64,000 bases of DNA from Ziziphus jujuba (taxonomy: Eukaryota > Streptophyta > Magnoliopsida > Rosales > Rhamnaceae). The position numbers were made by a program, and so were the translations under genes. Below the pieces are notes generated by a model, which was given only the letters and a program-made list of their open reading frames with translations, was not told the origin of the DNA and did not search any database. Below are positions 13,123 to 25,029 of this stretch, piece by piece. The stretch spans positions 25,546,501 to 25,610,500 of the forward strand of contig NC_083387.1 of NCBI RefSeq assembly GCF_031755915.1. The letters are read 5' to 3'. Numbering within the stretch: the stretch's first letter is position 1; each line of letters starts with the position of its first letter.

Positions 13123-13195
13123 TTAACCCTAACCCTAAAAATTGAATTTCCTAATTCCGAAAGGGAATTTTTGATGAAATTAGGATTAGGGTTAA
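13123..13195. promoter_or_regulatory. Inverted pair of telo-box motifs in the F-box leader
   Basis: The arms are TTAACCCTAACCCTAA at 13123-13138 and TTAGGATTAGGGTTAA at 13180-13195. They are reverse complements with one mismatch in 16, separated by 41 bases. They lie 29-101 bp upstream of the F-box start codon, so they are in the core promoter or 5' UTR. Telo-boxes (AAACCCTAA) are known plant promoter elements, often in genes linked to growth and translation. Confidence 0.75.
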
Positions 13196-13283
13196 GAGAA
13201 ACTCTTCAATTGGTCCGGTGGGAGGGATATATTTACATATTGTTTGTACTGAAATTACACAAATACCCTGATGTCGCTTGCTT

Positions 13284-13289
13284 TGGGCC
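13284..13289 (+). promoter_or_regulatory. Site II element (TGGGCC) upstream of the F-box gene
   Basis: TGGGCC lies about 190 bp upstream of the start codon and beyond the telo-box pair. Site II elements bind TCP factors and are often found together with telo-boxes in plant housekeeping promoters. Confidence 0.5.
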
Positions 13290-16087
13290 ATGCAGTTGGT
13301 AGAGAAACAGGGAGCATATTATTTTTTTTATTTTTTTCATTTTTTGGTTGGTAATTAATTATGTTTATTAATGGTGGTTAGATTTTATTCCTTAGTAGAA
13401 AATTATTGTTTTTACTTTTTATAATAATAAGATAAATAGAATAATAATGATACAACTTGTCATCTCATAAATATTATTAACTTGTAATTACAAAAAATAT
13501 TTATTAATTAGTATATCAAATATGTTGAAAATTTCATCCAATAAAAAATGAGTTGAAAATAATAGTGGTATTATTGACATAAAAATGATTGGAATTATTC
13601 CTATTGTTGTATAACTTGAAAATACACTTTAGAAAACAACATGGACGAGTTACCACTTTTAAAACCATAAAAAAAATAATAATAATAAAAGTAAAAAAGA
13701 ACTATTTGTGAGAAAAATAAATGTTTAAATAAAATATTATTTTTAACTGAGGACGAATTTTAAGTGTCTAATATAAGTAAGCTTATAAGATCAGTCCAGT
13801 AGGATTTTTTTTTTTTTTTAATTCCTTTCTCAAATCTTTTTTTATATTAGATTTCTTTTATTAAAAAAAAAGTGAATAATAATTTAAAATTTGTTTTTGT
13901 TGCATAAGCTTAGTTATCAATAAAATTCATTTTATGGAATTCTAAAACTCTTCCATTCTATCTCAAAAATCTTTACTCATGTTTGAACCATTATTGAATT
14001 AGATGTTCTTTGAGAATGAATATGCTCTGTCACAGAGTCTGTGAATCCTGAACATCAAAAAATTCAATATGCTCTTATTAATTCATATGGATTATATCTG
14101 TAATTTGTACAGAATTAAAACATGAGGATTGCCCCATGAGTAGGGCTCATGTTAAGTAAGGTTTAAGATTTGTATTTATATTGATATAAGTTCAATCTGA
14201 ATTTTTTTAATGTTTTTTTTCAATTTCAGCCATATAGTTTTAGTCAAATGGATAATATCGAATTATCTCATCCACAAAAAAAAAAAAATAATAGATAATT
14301 AATTCTAAAATAATTATATGTTGACATCCAATTTTTTTTTTTTTTTTTATCATATATGTTGACATAAATTTTAAGTATAAAGAAAGCCATAATCAAGCAT
14401 GGAAAAAAAAAATGTTTCAAAAAAAAAAAAAAGGCGGCAACATTTAGATGGATAATAAAATTAAAACAAAACAAACAACTCAAATCAAACCAAAAGCTAA
14501 GAAAAAAAATAAGAAATATACTCGGTTTTGAACCAAAAATAAGAAGAAAAATATATCGATGCAATCTAAGTTATGAACCAAAATTATAAACATATTGGCT
14601 TGATCATTTTGTTTTCTCTTCCACTTTTATTTCTTTTCACTAAAGTTAGTTAATAATATCACTATCGATAGCTCTTAAATATACTCATAAAATTATGCAA
14701 GTTAATATACATACATGCCTATATATATATATATATATCATATGAATCCCAAACCTAAAATTTATTATTTTAATGACAACTTTTACAAAATATATCATAT
14801 GAATTATACTAATTTATGATTAAAAAAAAAGATTATCATACTAATTTTGTGCCGCAGCAACAACAACAACATCCTCATCAACAACAACAAGAAGAATAAT
14901 AATAATGACAATAATAAAGAATATTATACTAATTTTATTAAACGGATTCAATCCACTTAAGATTGATTGACACAACAATGAAAGTTTTCACAAGAATGAC
15001 ATTTTTTTTTTCTTTTTTTGGATGGGTACACAAGAAGAATGAAAGTTAAAACAGCTGAATTAAGTAATCACTTACACTGCTTCTATAAGAATAAAGGATT
15101 GGATTAACTATACTTTTTGGGTCCTCAATTTCGCTCCAAATTTTAATTTAGACCTTCTAATTACAACTTTTTTTCAATTGAGTGCCTCAATTTGATTTTA
15201 GCTTCAATTTAGGTCCACATTTTTCAATCATGTTTAGTCATATACTTGATCTTTAAATAAATTTAGTTTTGTGTTACCAAAAAGTAAAATAAATGTAAAT
15301 AAATAAATAAATATAGTTCTATACAATGGAATTGGATATGCAGTAAGCGGCTTTGAGGCATTTTGGTGTTTTCACATGATTGGCTACATTTGCTGATGCC
15401 TTGGAGACTTTTTCTTTTTGGGTTTATTATTATTATTATTATTTTCAAATCACAGTTCTTCCTTATTCTACCTAACAAACATTTAAAGTAAACCAAAAAT
15501 GACAAAAATCAAAAGTTAAAAACCAAAGCGACACTTTAACTTTTTCTAATTTGATAAAAACTTAAACACATAAAATATCTTACTCCTTGTTCAAGCCCAG
15601 TACCATCCGATTTATGTGCCTTGATCATAAGGAGTACCCACAGACGGTAAGTAGGCTTCCTATTGTTTGTTCTCACTACAAAACCATTTTTTAATGCATA
15701 TTTAGATATTCTCTAGCAAGACACTAACAATGACATTATAGCAGTTCTTCTATTTACTTATCTACCATCTTCCTACAGATTATTATCGATAATCATTTTA
15801 TAACTTCCTAAGTTTGTCAAAAAAATAAAAATAAATATACTGCGCTTAATGTTGTTATTTGCCATTCATTTATTATGTTTATTTAGAGAAGGTAATGCTG
15901 CCGTGCAGACATTCAAACACACTGTAAAACACTTGCCCAATAAACCATATGGAATGTTATGTACAAACTAAAAGAATACTTTATAATAAATTACTAATAA
16001 TTACAATGCCTTTTTAACTTAGCGCTCCATACATATGCCCATTCTTTCTTAGACTTGGAACAAATGAGTACATGAAATTAAACAAAA
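13290..16087. other. Intergenic region between RIBF and the F-box gene
   Basis: AT-rich DNA with poly-A/T tracts, a CAA-rich run near 14860-14890 and a short ATT repeat near 15425. Bases 15110-15250 resemble the common plant repeat with GGGTCCTCAA...GGTCCACA phrases and may be transposon debris. No gene was seen. Confidence 0.5.
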
Positions 16088-19000
16088 TCAAGAGTGCAGG
16101 TTACCAAATTCAATGCTTAACAGCTGGAAATCTCGTGTACCGGATGAACTACATGAACCTACATCGTCCATTTCTATATGGATGTATGCCGCGTCAATTA
16201 CTACTCTACATGATTCTATTTTTTCATCCCCAACAAAAACAGAACAATTCTTGTACAGACCCTCTTTCGGTGCAAGATTTAACAAAGACAACTTCGAAGC
16301 AGACACTTTGTTTCTACTGAAAGTAAATGGTTCCTGAGATTTTGCCATCAATATGAGTCGATGCGGACGACCCAAAAGCTCTGATACATATTTCATATCT
16401 CCTACAGCAAGGGCACGACGAACACGAGTAGACGAGACTTGCCCCCTATCTTTCAAATCACTAGAGTTTGTATTTTGGGAATAGTGATTTCTGTCCATAA
16501 CTGAATTTATTATGTAAGCCCCCATATTGTATTCTTTACATAGCCTCACAAGTTCTGATGCATCACCACTAGCTTTGTACCCAAATCGATAGTTTTCACC
16601 TACCAGAGTTCAGCCATTGCAAATATATTTTAATAAAAGATTAAAAAAAAAAAAAATCCACTTTGACTTGAGGAATTATAGGACAATATGCAATCAAAAT
16701 CTTCAACCAATTTACCAGCTACAACTCCACGCACTCCTAGATCTTTGGATAATTTCTCAACAAATTCTTGAGGTGTGAGATGCCGAACACTTGAAAAATC
16801 AATGTGAAACTCAGCAGGGGCGATGTTACCACAATATGGGGCCCAAGAGGACAGCACTCGCTTCCGATCACATTTGGCAACTATAGGAGCCCTGTTCAGT
16901 TTGTATAAAATTAAATTAACAAAAAGCATTGTGGTTAAACCTTGGAGATCTACAATAATGCTAATGGGGAAAGGGAATTGCAATAGGGCAACCAAGATTC
17001 TAATTTTTGAAACAAAGGCATACAAAATGATGCGAATCACGTTTATTAACAAAATTGAGCATGATGAAATAAAATAAAAAATAGATATAAAAAACAGATA
17101 AGGAAAAGGGAAACTAAAATGATAATAAAAGACAAACAAAAAAGAAAAAAATTCTCAATGCTTGCACCTTGTTTATTTGAAAATAAAACAGACAAAAGAA
17201 TAAGTTCTATAGCCCCACATCCTATACTTGAAATACACTTTTATCCAACTTTCCAAAAGGTCAACAAATTAACTAAAAGATGGAGAGAAAAAGCAAAGTT
17301 CCACCAGAAATTATCAAGGAAGCTTGAAACCAAACAACTTGGGTTTCACAAAAAGTCAAACCCAAATTGGCATCATTTTTAGGAGCTCTATTTCCTTAAC
17401 TTTTTTCACCCTTTTAATTTCCTTCAAAGCTAAGCGCTCACTTTTGGGCCCAGGAAGGAGTGGAGAAGATTCCTTAGACATAGGAGTTGAGAAGAGAGAT
17501 GTCTATGGATATCAGAAAGATCAATCTTTTAAATATGACTGAATAAGATAACTTATTTTCTTTTTATTTGGATATCATTGCTCCCAGAATTTTAAGTGAT
17601 TAGGAAATGAACACATACAAGCACCGATATTCCACCTATAGATGACATAGTAATAGAAACAAATTCGTACCTTATGTTGAATAACAACTTATCACAAACG
17701 GCATCATGAGGATTTGAATATAAAACTAGTCATAAAATCTAGACTTTGATACCATCTTAACGTACTATTACTAATATATAACTACAGATTAAATCTAAAA
17801 GTTTAATCTGTTAGGAAGTATCTGACTAATATCAAGCAAATCAAACATAGTGTTCTTGGGAAAGTACCGAGCTTTCACTGTAAGCATGGAAGGAAATACA
17901 ATTCACCAGATAATATACATTCCATGGTACTCACAAAATAGAATGAGCACTTTAACATAGTTTAACAAAATATTATGCTTTTGCAGACTGAAACCCTTCT
18001 CAACCAAACAAAACAAACAATATAAAAAACGAAAAGACAGTAAATAAAGATAAGTCAAGCACTGTCAATCACAAAATAGAAATTCAATCAGTGGTTAGCC
18101 TTAAATAGAAGAAAGAGACCAGGAGTTAACAAAGAGAGGGCATACAAAGCAATAATACCTAGGTTCCCAACCAAGTACTTCTGCCATTCCAACAAATGAC
18201 AAAAGAAATGGCGATCCAATCTTTGATGCTTGGATTGCAAGTTCTCGATGACCAATGTGAAGGGCATCAAACTTTCCTAGAGCAACAATTCCTCCTAGTT
18301 ATGAAGACCAAAAAATTGTAAGTTACATATATAGAAGAGAATATACACATACATAAAAGATACCTTAATAATCAATCACATACTAAAACTCCCACATACA
18401 AATATAGGTATGGGCACATACCAATATGGATGAATATAACCAAGCTTGTGATTCCAATATCTCAGAAGATGACTACATTGACAACTAGTTGTACTTAACC
18501 AGCACAGAGTAATGACAGCAAGTGCATAAGGCCAAAAAGTTATTTGAATTTTCTAACAGCCAATAAAGTTGATAAAAGGAAAGTGGGGAACATCTTTCCA
18601 GTAATACAATGAACATAATCATCATGATAAAACATGACCAATACATGGAGAAGGCTAAGGGATGACCAGATGAGAAGTCTTCTAACAGAAAGAGTGATAG
18701 AAGACAAGAAATTAAGATATTCAGTATAGATTGCAATTTATAATATATAAACTAACCATACAAGTTATAAGAATGCACAATAGATATTGTCTGAATGACA
18801 AGATTGCAAAACTTATCAAGAGGCATACAACTTAATAAAATATAATGTCACAATGTTCTCTCCATTTGGAAAAAAATAAAATAAAACTACTTATTACGAG
18901 CCAAAAAAATGAAGAAAGGGATTGAATGCAACAAGGCAACTTGTCACACTAACTGTACTAAGATACCTTGATATATCAATCACATACAAAAATTCCCAAA

Positions 19001-22000
19001 CAAAAATATAGGCATGTCACATACCAATATGGATGAATATAACCAAACTTTTCATTCCAATATTTCAGAAAGATGAATATACTCACAACTAGTACTTAAT
19101 CGGCACAGAATAATGACACCAAGTGCATAGGGCCAAAAGGCTGTTTGAATTTTCTAAAATCCAAGAAAGTCAATAAAAGGAAGCATGGAATATCTTTCCA
19201 GTTATTAAAATGCACAAAATCATCATGATAAGAATCACAAATAACATGGAGAAGACTAAAGGATGACTTGATGAAAAGTCTTCTAACAGAAAGACAGATA
19301 GGGGACAAGAAATTAAGATATTCAGCATACATTTCAATTTCTAATATACAAAGAATATCCAAATTATTCATACAAGTTATATGAATGCAGAATACATATA
19401 GTGTCATAACATTATCAAGTCACATACAACTTTATCAAGACTTTTCAAGAGGTATACAACTTTATTAAAATATAATGTCACAATATTCTATCCATTTGAG
19501 TAAAAAATAAAACTAAACTAAACTTATTACAAGCCAAAAAATGAAGAAAGGGATTAACTGCAACAAGGCAACTTGTCACACTAGCTGCAATACCATTCAG
19601 ACAGTTTATAAATTTGCAAAATCAAAATCGCTTATGGTGCAAACTCAAAGAAGTAAAATTTTTAAATTTGCCTTGTAGTATTATACTTAATCAAAGTTTC
19701 ACTGTGAGTACACTAGGAATTGTAAAACTTGATCAGACAGGACAGCTCAGCGAGATTTTAAAGAATCCTTATTATATTTGGAGGCTGATTTCAAGGGACA
19801 GAGGGAGAGAGAGACAGGGACCCAAAAAAAAAAAAAAAAGAGAGAGAGAGAGAAAGAGAGAAAGCCATCTTTATGTCTAGGTAAGCTCATGGAAAAATTT
19901 AATTGGAACCACATCAATTTTTCAGAGTTAAATGTTGAATTTGATAGAGCCCTATTTAATTTTGGAGGCTGATTTCAAGAAGAAAAAGATATATTTATGT
20001 AAAGGGCAAGCTTTTGAAAATACTTAGTCGGAACTAGATCAATGTTTCAGAGTTAGCTGTATAATTTGATAACAGCCCTAAATGGTTACTTTGGCAACTA
20101 AATCAAGATGATTGTGAAAGGAGACAAATTTTAGATTGCAGATTTCTATCTCCACTATCTGTGTAGTTTACTATGAGACCACTCTTTTGTGATAAATTTT
20201 AAGCAAAAAGATGAATTTACGGATTTACTTGAAACACAGAAACAAATATGGCAACACGAAAGAGTATATCAACAGCCAATGCATGTCGTCCAAAAAGCAA
20301 GACGAAGAAGAAGAAAGCAACAACTAGTGCATGACATGGTACTTCAACAAACAGACAAAAGGAATTCCAACACAGAGAACACTCACCACAACAAATTCTG
20401 GCTTTATGACTAATGTTTTAGTCATGATTCCAATTTCATAATTAAACATGTAGTATTAGTGTCCAATATTAAGGTTCATCCCTAAGCTCATAAGAAGAAA
20501 CATTACTTTTCACTAAATGACTAATACATTGAGCCCTTTTCCTTTTCTTCCATCTGGAGCCATAACTTGGTGCTATTTTTTCAAATTAATGACCAAAAAT
20601 TGGGGTTATTTGTGATTACATAGTTAAATGGTGAATAAAAATTAAAATTTTCTTGGTGACAAAAGGAATGCATCAGAGTGACCATTTTTACTTCTTGACA
20701 AAAACTTTAATTTAAACAAAACAATGTTGTTTAAAACCTCCCTCTTAGCTTTCAAGGGTTGATATTAATTTGTCAGGGGTGTGGCTCAAATCGATTTCTC
20801 TTTTGCAAAAATTATGTTATATAGACAGTTTCTCAATTGCTAACTCTTAATCCCTTACTCCATAACAGGCACAGCAGTGCTGCAACGTTGGGTTGTTGAT
20901 GTCAAAAAGTGGTGCTCTGTTTTTTCCTTGCGGGAGGCACCTCTAAAACCACTGCACCATTGTTGGCCACCACCAATGGAGACACCTCTAGACACTCAGC
21001 CTTCCAATCTCCACCTCTATTTTGGGGAGAGTGGTCCTACCATGGCCCTCTCGTGTACCAAGCCAAGGCATTTTTTCTTCATTTCTTATTCTTTTCCTTC
21101 TTTTTTTTTTTTTTTTTTTCAATTATTATGGGAATTTTGGGCTTTAGGTTTTATTTTCAGTAGAGTAGTTGTTGACTGGGAAAGAATGAAAGCTACATGT
21201 AATTAGGGACACTTGGTAAGCGTTTTGTGCTTTTTCATTAGGTTACAGTTGTTGAATTTTGAAAATTGTCTCTTTTTGGTTTCTTAGAAAACTAGCAAAG
21301 ATAAACTCACAAACAACGAATTAACTTTGTGACAAACAAAATGGTGAAAGAATCTATATTTTTATACAATTATAGATGATAAAGTTGGTGACCATCTTGT
21401 AATTCCTTTGACAGTTAATTTCAGTATTCTTGGTAATTTCAGTGTTTTTGCGATATCTTTACTTCATCTTTTTTTTTTTTTTTTTAAATTACTATGGGAA
21501 TTTTGGGCTTTAGGTTTTATTTTCAGTAGAGTAGTTGTTGAATGGGAAAGAATGATAGCTACATGTAATTAGGAACACTTGGTAAACGTTTTGTGCTTTT
21601 TCATTAGGTTACAGTTGTTGAATTTTGAAAATTGTCTCTTTTTGGTTTCTTAGAAACCTAGCAAAGATAAACTCACAAACAACGAATTAACTTTGTGACA
21701 AACAAAATGGTGAAAGAATCTACATTTTTATACAATTATAGATGATAAAGTTGGTGACCATCTTGTAATTCCTTTGACAGTTAATTTCAGCATTCTTGGT
21801 AATTTCAGTGTACTTGGCTCTTGTAATCATAACAAATCTTTTAAGTTTGGGTTCAAAAGGCTGAGCAAGGATAGAAAGACCAGAAAAACTTTGTTCTATC
21901 TTGCTAATTCGGAAGACCAGAAAAACTTCGTTCTACCTTGCTAATTTGATAACTTCTTAATCACACACATTAAAACATTTTTTTTTTTTTTTAAGTACTG

Positions 22001-24568
22001 CATGTCATCCTTATGATATACATTATTCATAAATTTCTCTTTCTTTTTTCCCTTAATATCATAAATGCTTTCTTTTGATTTAGCCTTAGCTAGAAGTTCC
22101 AGATTATTATATCATATGACATACCATTTGCTATTTTGCAAGGATTGAATAAAAAGAGAGTATGTTCTATATTCATCAACTTTTCTTCAACTATTTTCGG
22201 TTCACCTTTCCAAGTTTACTAGGTCCAAAATGCATAATTAAGTGTCTCCTCAATTACCCCTTTAGCCGATCACATATTGCTAATTTGTTATCAAGACAGA
22301 GACTTAGGAGCAAAACAAATGGGTATCATATTTGAATGAACTCTTGCGACAAAATGTCCACATGTAAGAATGCCATACCTCTCATATGCAAATTCTGAAA
22401 ACAATCCATTTTGTACCATATTAAAACTGTACCTAGGGCTGTATAGTTTTCACCGCAACTGTTGCTCTCATTTGGTAATTATGCCTTTATAAAAGAGGAT
22501 ATAAAAATCATTACTATGGCTTGAACATCTTGCCAATAGTTGGGACTAATGGGTAGGGGCTTAATGCATCTGATGAAACATAGCAAAGAGAAAATAATAA
22601 TAATAATGATAATAGCGTAGACAACAACTCAAAAGTCAGAACATTCAACTTGAACAAAACCCAAAGGCTTTATTGGTTAGCTTTGAAATTTTTTACATTA
22701 ATACCTCTGTCTGAAAGCATGATACAATTTTTTTATTGATTTTGTTCATTTTGGACAGCTTGTTCGCTTTATTCTACCATATCAATGAAGTTGGTTAGTT
22801 TGAAATGTACTCAATTATTGGGTAATGGTTTCTTTATCATTGATGTATGGATAATTGGAAAGAAAGAACTTGCTTTTGAACATTAATTTCAACATGTTGC
22901 TGTGAGAAATATATTTTGCATTTGTTTTCTTATTTATGTTGGATTTTTAGCTTGTATATATTATAATTGTTGTTTGATTGGACTAGTTTTAATAATTATT
23001 CAATTACGTTAACAGATTTGTTTGAAGGTTACTCTCTCTAATATGAACAATAGCAACATGTAACTGGTTCTTGCACTATTAGTATGAAATTTTACTCTTT
23101 CTGTGATGTATTTGTGCCGAATACAAAAGCTGGTCACTAAAGCTTTAGAGAATTAGTTACCACTTTTTCAGACACTATATGTCATTAGTGAAGGACATTT
23201 GGTGATCACCTGTTACCAACCAAATATGGTAAGTGATATGAAGTGGTAATGATATTTTAAAGTTTAGTTACCATAATCTCCACTACAGGAGCCAGATCTT
23301 GTTGTGGTGACTGGATAACAATTTTAGGCAGAAAGTAATGTTCTATATTATAGCATAACATAAGTTTTTTCAAAAAGAAATAAATAAATAAATACAGGTG
23401 AAGAAAAGATAACGGATAAAAAGAGAAAAAAGGGAAACAGTGAAAAAGAACCTGCCACTGGGGACAATCCTTCTGAGGGAACTGCACGATCATCTTCATG
23501 TTAGCTTTGCAGAGAGAAAGGAATCAGATGTTGACCATGTAAATACATAAACAAAGGCAAGTACAGTTGACTATCTCTTTATCTACATATATGATATATC
23601 ATTTGCAATCTGTTCAGGTTGCTTAGTAAGTTGTTCCACTAAAAAGAAGCATCAACTTGTTTTTTCAACCTCATACTTCTAATTTGCATTTGTTTCCTAT
23701 TGTTTGTCACAACGTACAACAATACATCAAGAGCATTTCTAGTCTAAACTAATTGGAACCCCTAAAAAATATTAAAAATTAAAATAAAAGAAAATTAATA
23801 ATAAGAAACATTTTCCATTACTAAATGAATCGCAAATAACAGTTGAAAACAGATTGCAATCGTCAAGAATTTTCTCTATGGCCCAACCCAAACAAAATTA
23901 CATTGAAAATAAAGCAAACAAATAGGATGACTCTTACCATTCAAGACTTTTGGCGATTGATTCAAGCCACCAAACCCTGAAAATTTAACCACGACAACAA
24001 ACGTAAGAAGCAAGCACAAGTATTTTACTAAGCAAAAAAGAGCTAGCATTTCCTTTCCGCTTTCCACATATCTCCTTCTCAGCTACCAAACAGTAACAGG
24101 AAAATAATTTTTGATAAACAAAAATAACAACAGTTATTGTAATAATAGTATGTATTAATAGCATTCTCAGAGAGTCAAGAAAGAAGGAGAATTAGGAGGC
24201 GCATAAAAGCAAGAGAAATTTTAAAAATAAATAAATAAATAAACGAAAATGGATGTAAAAAGTGAAAACAATAATTAGCATGTGAAAGCGTTTTCAGAAA
24301 ACAAAAATAAATAAGATAAACAAAAAGCGAACAGAAAGAGAAACCAAACCTGATCGGGTTATCTGAAAATGTGAGCACCGAGCAGCAAGCCGGCGTAGGT
24401 TCTCATTGGGAGCAACAAGACAACCTCCTGTGCGAATAGCAAGCCGGCGCGGTGAGAGAGAGAGAGAGAGAGATAGAGCGGAGACAGAAGGAGAACAAGG
24501 AAGAGTAAAACATTACCGTTTGGGAGAGCGTAAGACCTGGAGAGCAGAGCCGGCGCCGGCGAGACCAT
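16088..24568 (-). CDS. RIBF: Plastid-type FAD synthetase (FMN adenylyltransferase), six exons
   Basis: Exons on the minus strand, 5' to 3', are 24517-24568, 23938-23976, 23452-23493, 18159-18294, 16716-16891 and 16088-16599. All phases close, giving 318 residues against about 354 for Arabidopsis RIBF1. Residues 51-60 are the nucleotidyltransferase signature [64 protein letters not shown] and the SSTRVR motif follow, all as in plant RIBF1/RIBF2. No riboflavin kinase domain is present. The reaction is FMN plus ATP to FAD plus pyrophosphate; plant RIBF proteins are plastid enzymes. The Ser/Ala/Pro-rich N-terminus suits a transit peptide but is short. The first three exons are small and rest on splice sites and phase, plus the [12 protein letters not shown] match. 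The exon at 23452-23493 uses a weak acceptor. Intron 3 is 5.2 kb. The window continues into a conserved neighbour, the F-box gene, on the same strand. Confidence 0.88.
18361..19590. repeat. Direct tandem duplication of about 600 bp in RIBF intron 3
   Basis: Copy A (18361-18963) and copy B (18964-19590) align along their whole length. Shared landmarks, in order, are CATACCAATATGGATGAATA, GTCTTCTAACAGAAAGA, GACAAGAAATTAAGATATTC, and AAGGCAACTTGTCACACTA at the end. They differ by many substitutions and small indels, so the event is old. There is no coding content. Confidence 0.85.
19777..20080. repeat. Second tandem duplication in RIBF intron 3
   Basis: The unit begins TTTGGAGGCTGATTTCAAG at 19777 and again at 19961. 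Both copies run on through a TTCAGAGTTA block and an AATTTGATA block to AGCCCTA. Copy 1 carries an added GA-rich and poly-A stretch at about 19800-19862. Confidence 0.7.
21100..21810. repeat. Young direct duplication of about 345 bp in RIBF intron 3
   Basis: Copy 1 (about 21100-21444) and copy 2 (about 21467-21810) have a constant offset of 366 bp. Each starts with a poly-T tract followed by GGGAATTTTGGGCTTTAGG and ends TTGGTAATTTCAGTG. I count only a handful of substitutions, so this copy pair is much younger than the other two in the intron. Confidence 0.88.
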
Positions 24569-25029
24569 GAAGCCGGCGGCGAATGGAGGAGAGTGCGGGG
24601 AAAGTGAGGAGGTGGTGGTGGTGGTTGAAAGGCAAAAATCAGGCTAGGGCATTTCAAGGTAATAGTCTTATCAACTGTGGGAGGGTTTATAATAATAAGC
24701 TATACAAACCAATCAAAATATATCAGAATACATATTAAAAAAAAAAAAAGGGAAAAACCAACAATAGCAAGGGGCATTTTTCCGGGCCCAACATTTGATG
24801 GACTTTATAATATCTTGGGCTGGGTTAATGCTGGATGAATTTATAATAATTGTGAAACTGAGAAGTTCGCCATTGTCTATGGAACTAGGTACATTTTTTT
24901 TCATTTTTTTGGCTGGAAAAGATGAGATTCATAGAAACCAAAATAGCAGGCAATACAAAATGGCCTAGATTCGGGGTACACAACTCCCGAATCAATTAAA
25001 AGCAAAAGATAATAGAAGTCAATTTGGAT
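24569..25029. other. RIBF upstream region
   Basis: This holds the presumed 5' UTR and promoter of RIBF, with site II elements at 24784-24821, and then unremarkable sequence up to the LINE remnant. Confidence 0.5.
24784..24821 (-). promoter_or_regulatory. Site II elements upstream of RIBF
   Basis: GGGCCCA at 24784-24790 and TGGGCT at 24816-24821 lie about 215-255 bp upstream of the proposed start codon. They match the TGGGCY core bound by TCP factors. Function is inferred. Confidence 0.45.

Noticed and set aside
16823..17382. Plus-strand frames opposite RIBF exon 5 and intron 4
   Set aside because: They are antisense shadows of the RIBF exon or AT-rich intron sequence.
20877..21206. Overlapping plus-strand frames in RIBF intron 3
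   Set aside because: GC-richer DNA gives open frames but no recognisable domain, and the ends run into poly-T.
24359..24568. 69-codon read-through frame starting at the RIBF ATG
   Set aside because: After the donor at 24516/24517 the frame runs into CT-repeat intron sequence with no RIBF similarity.
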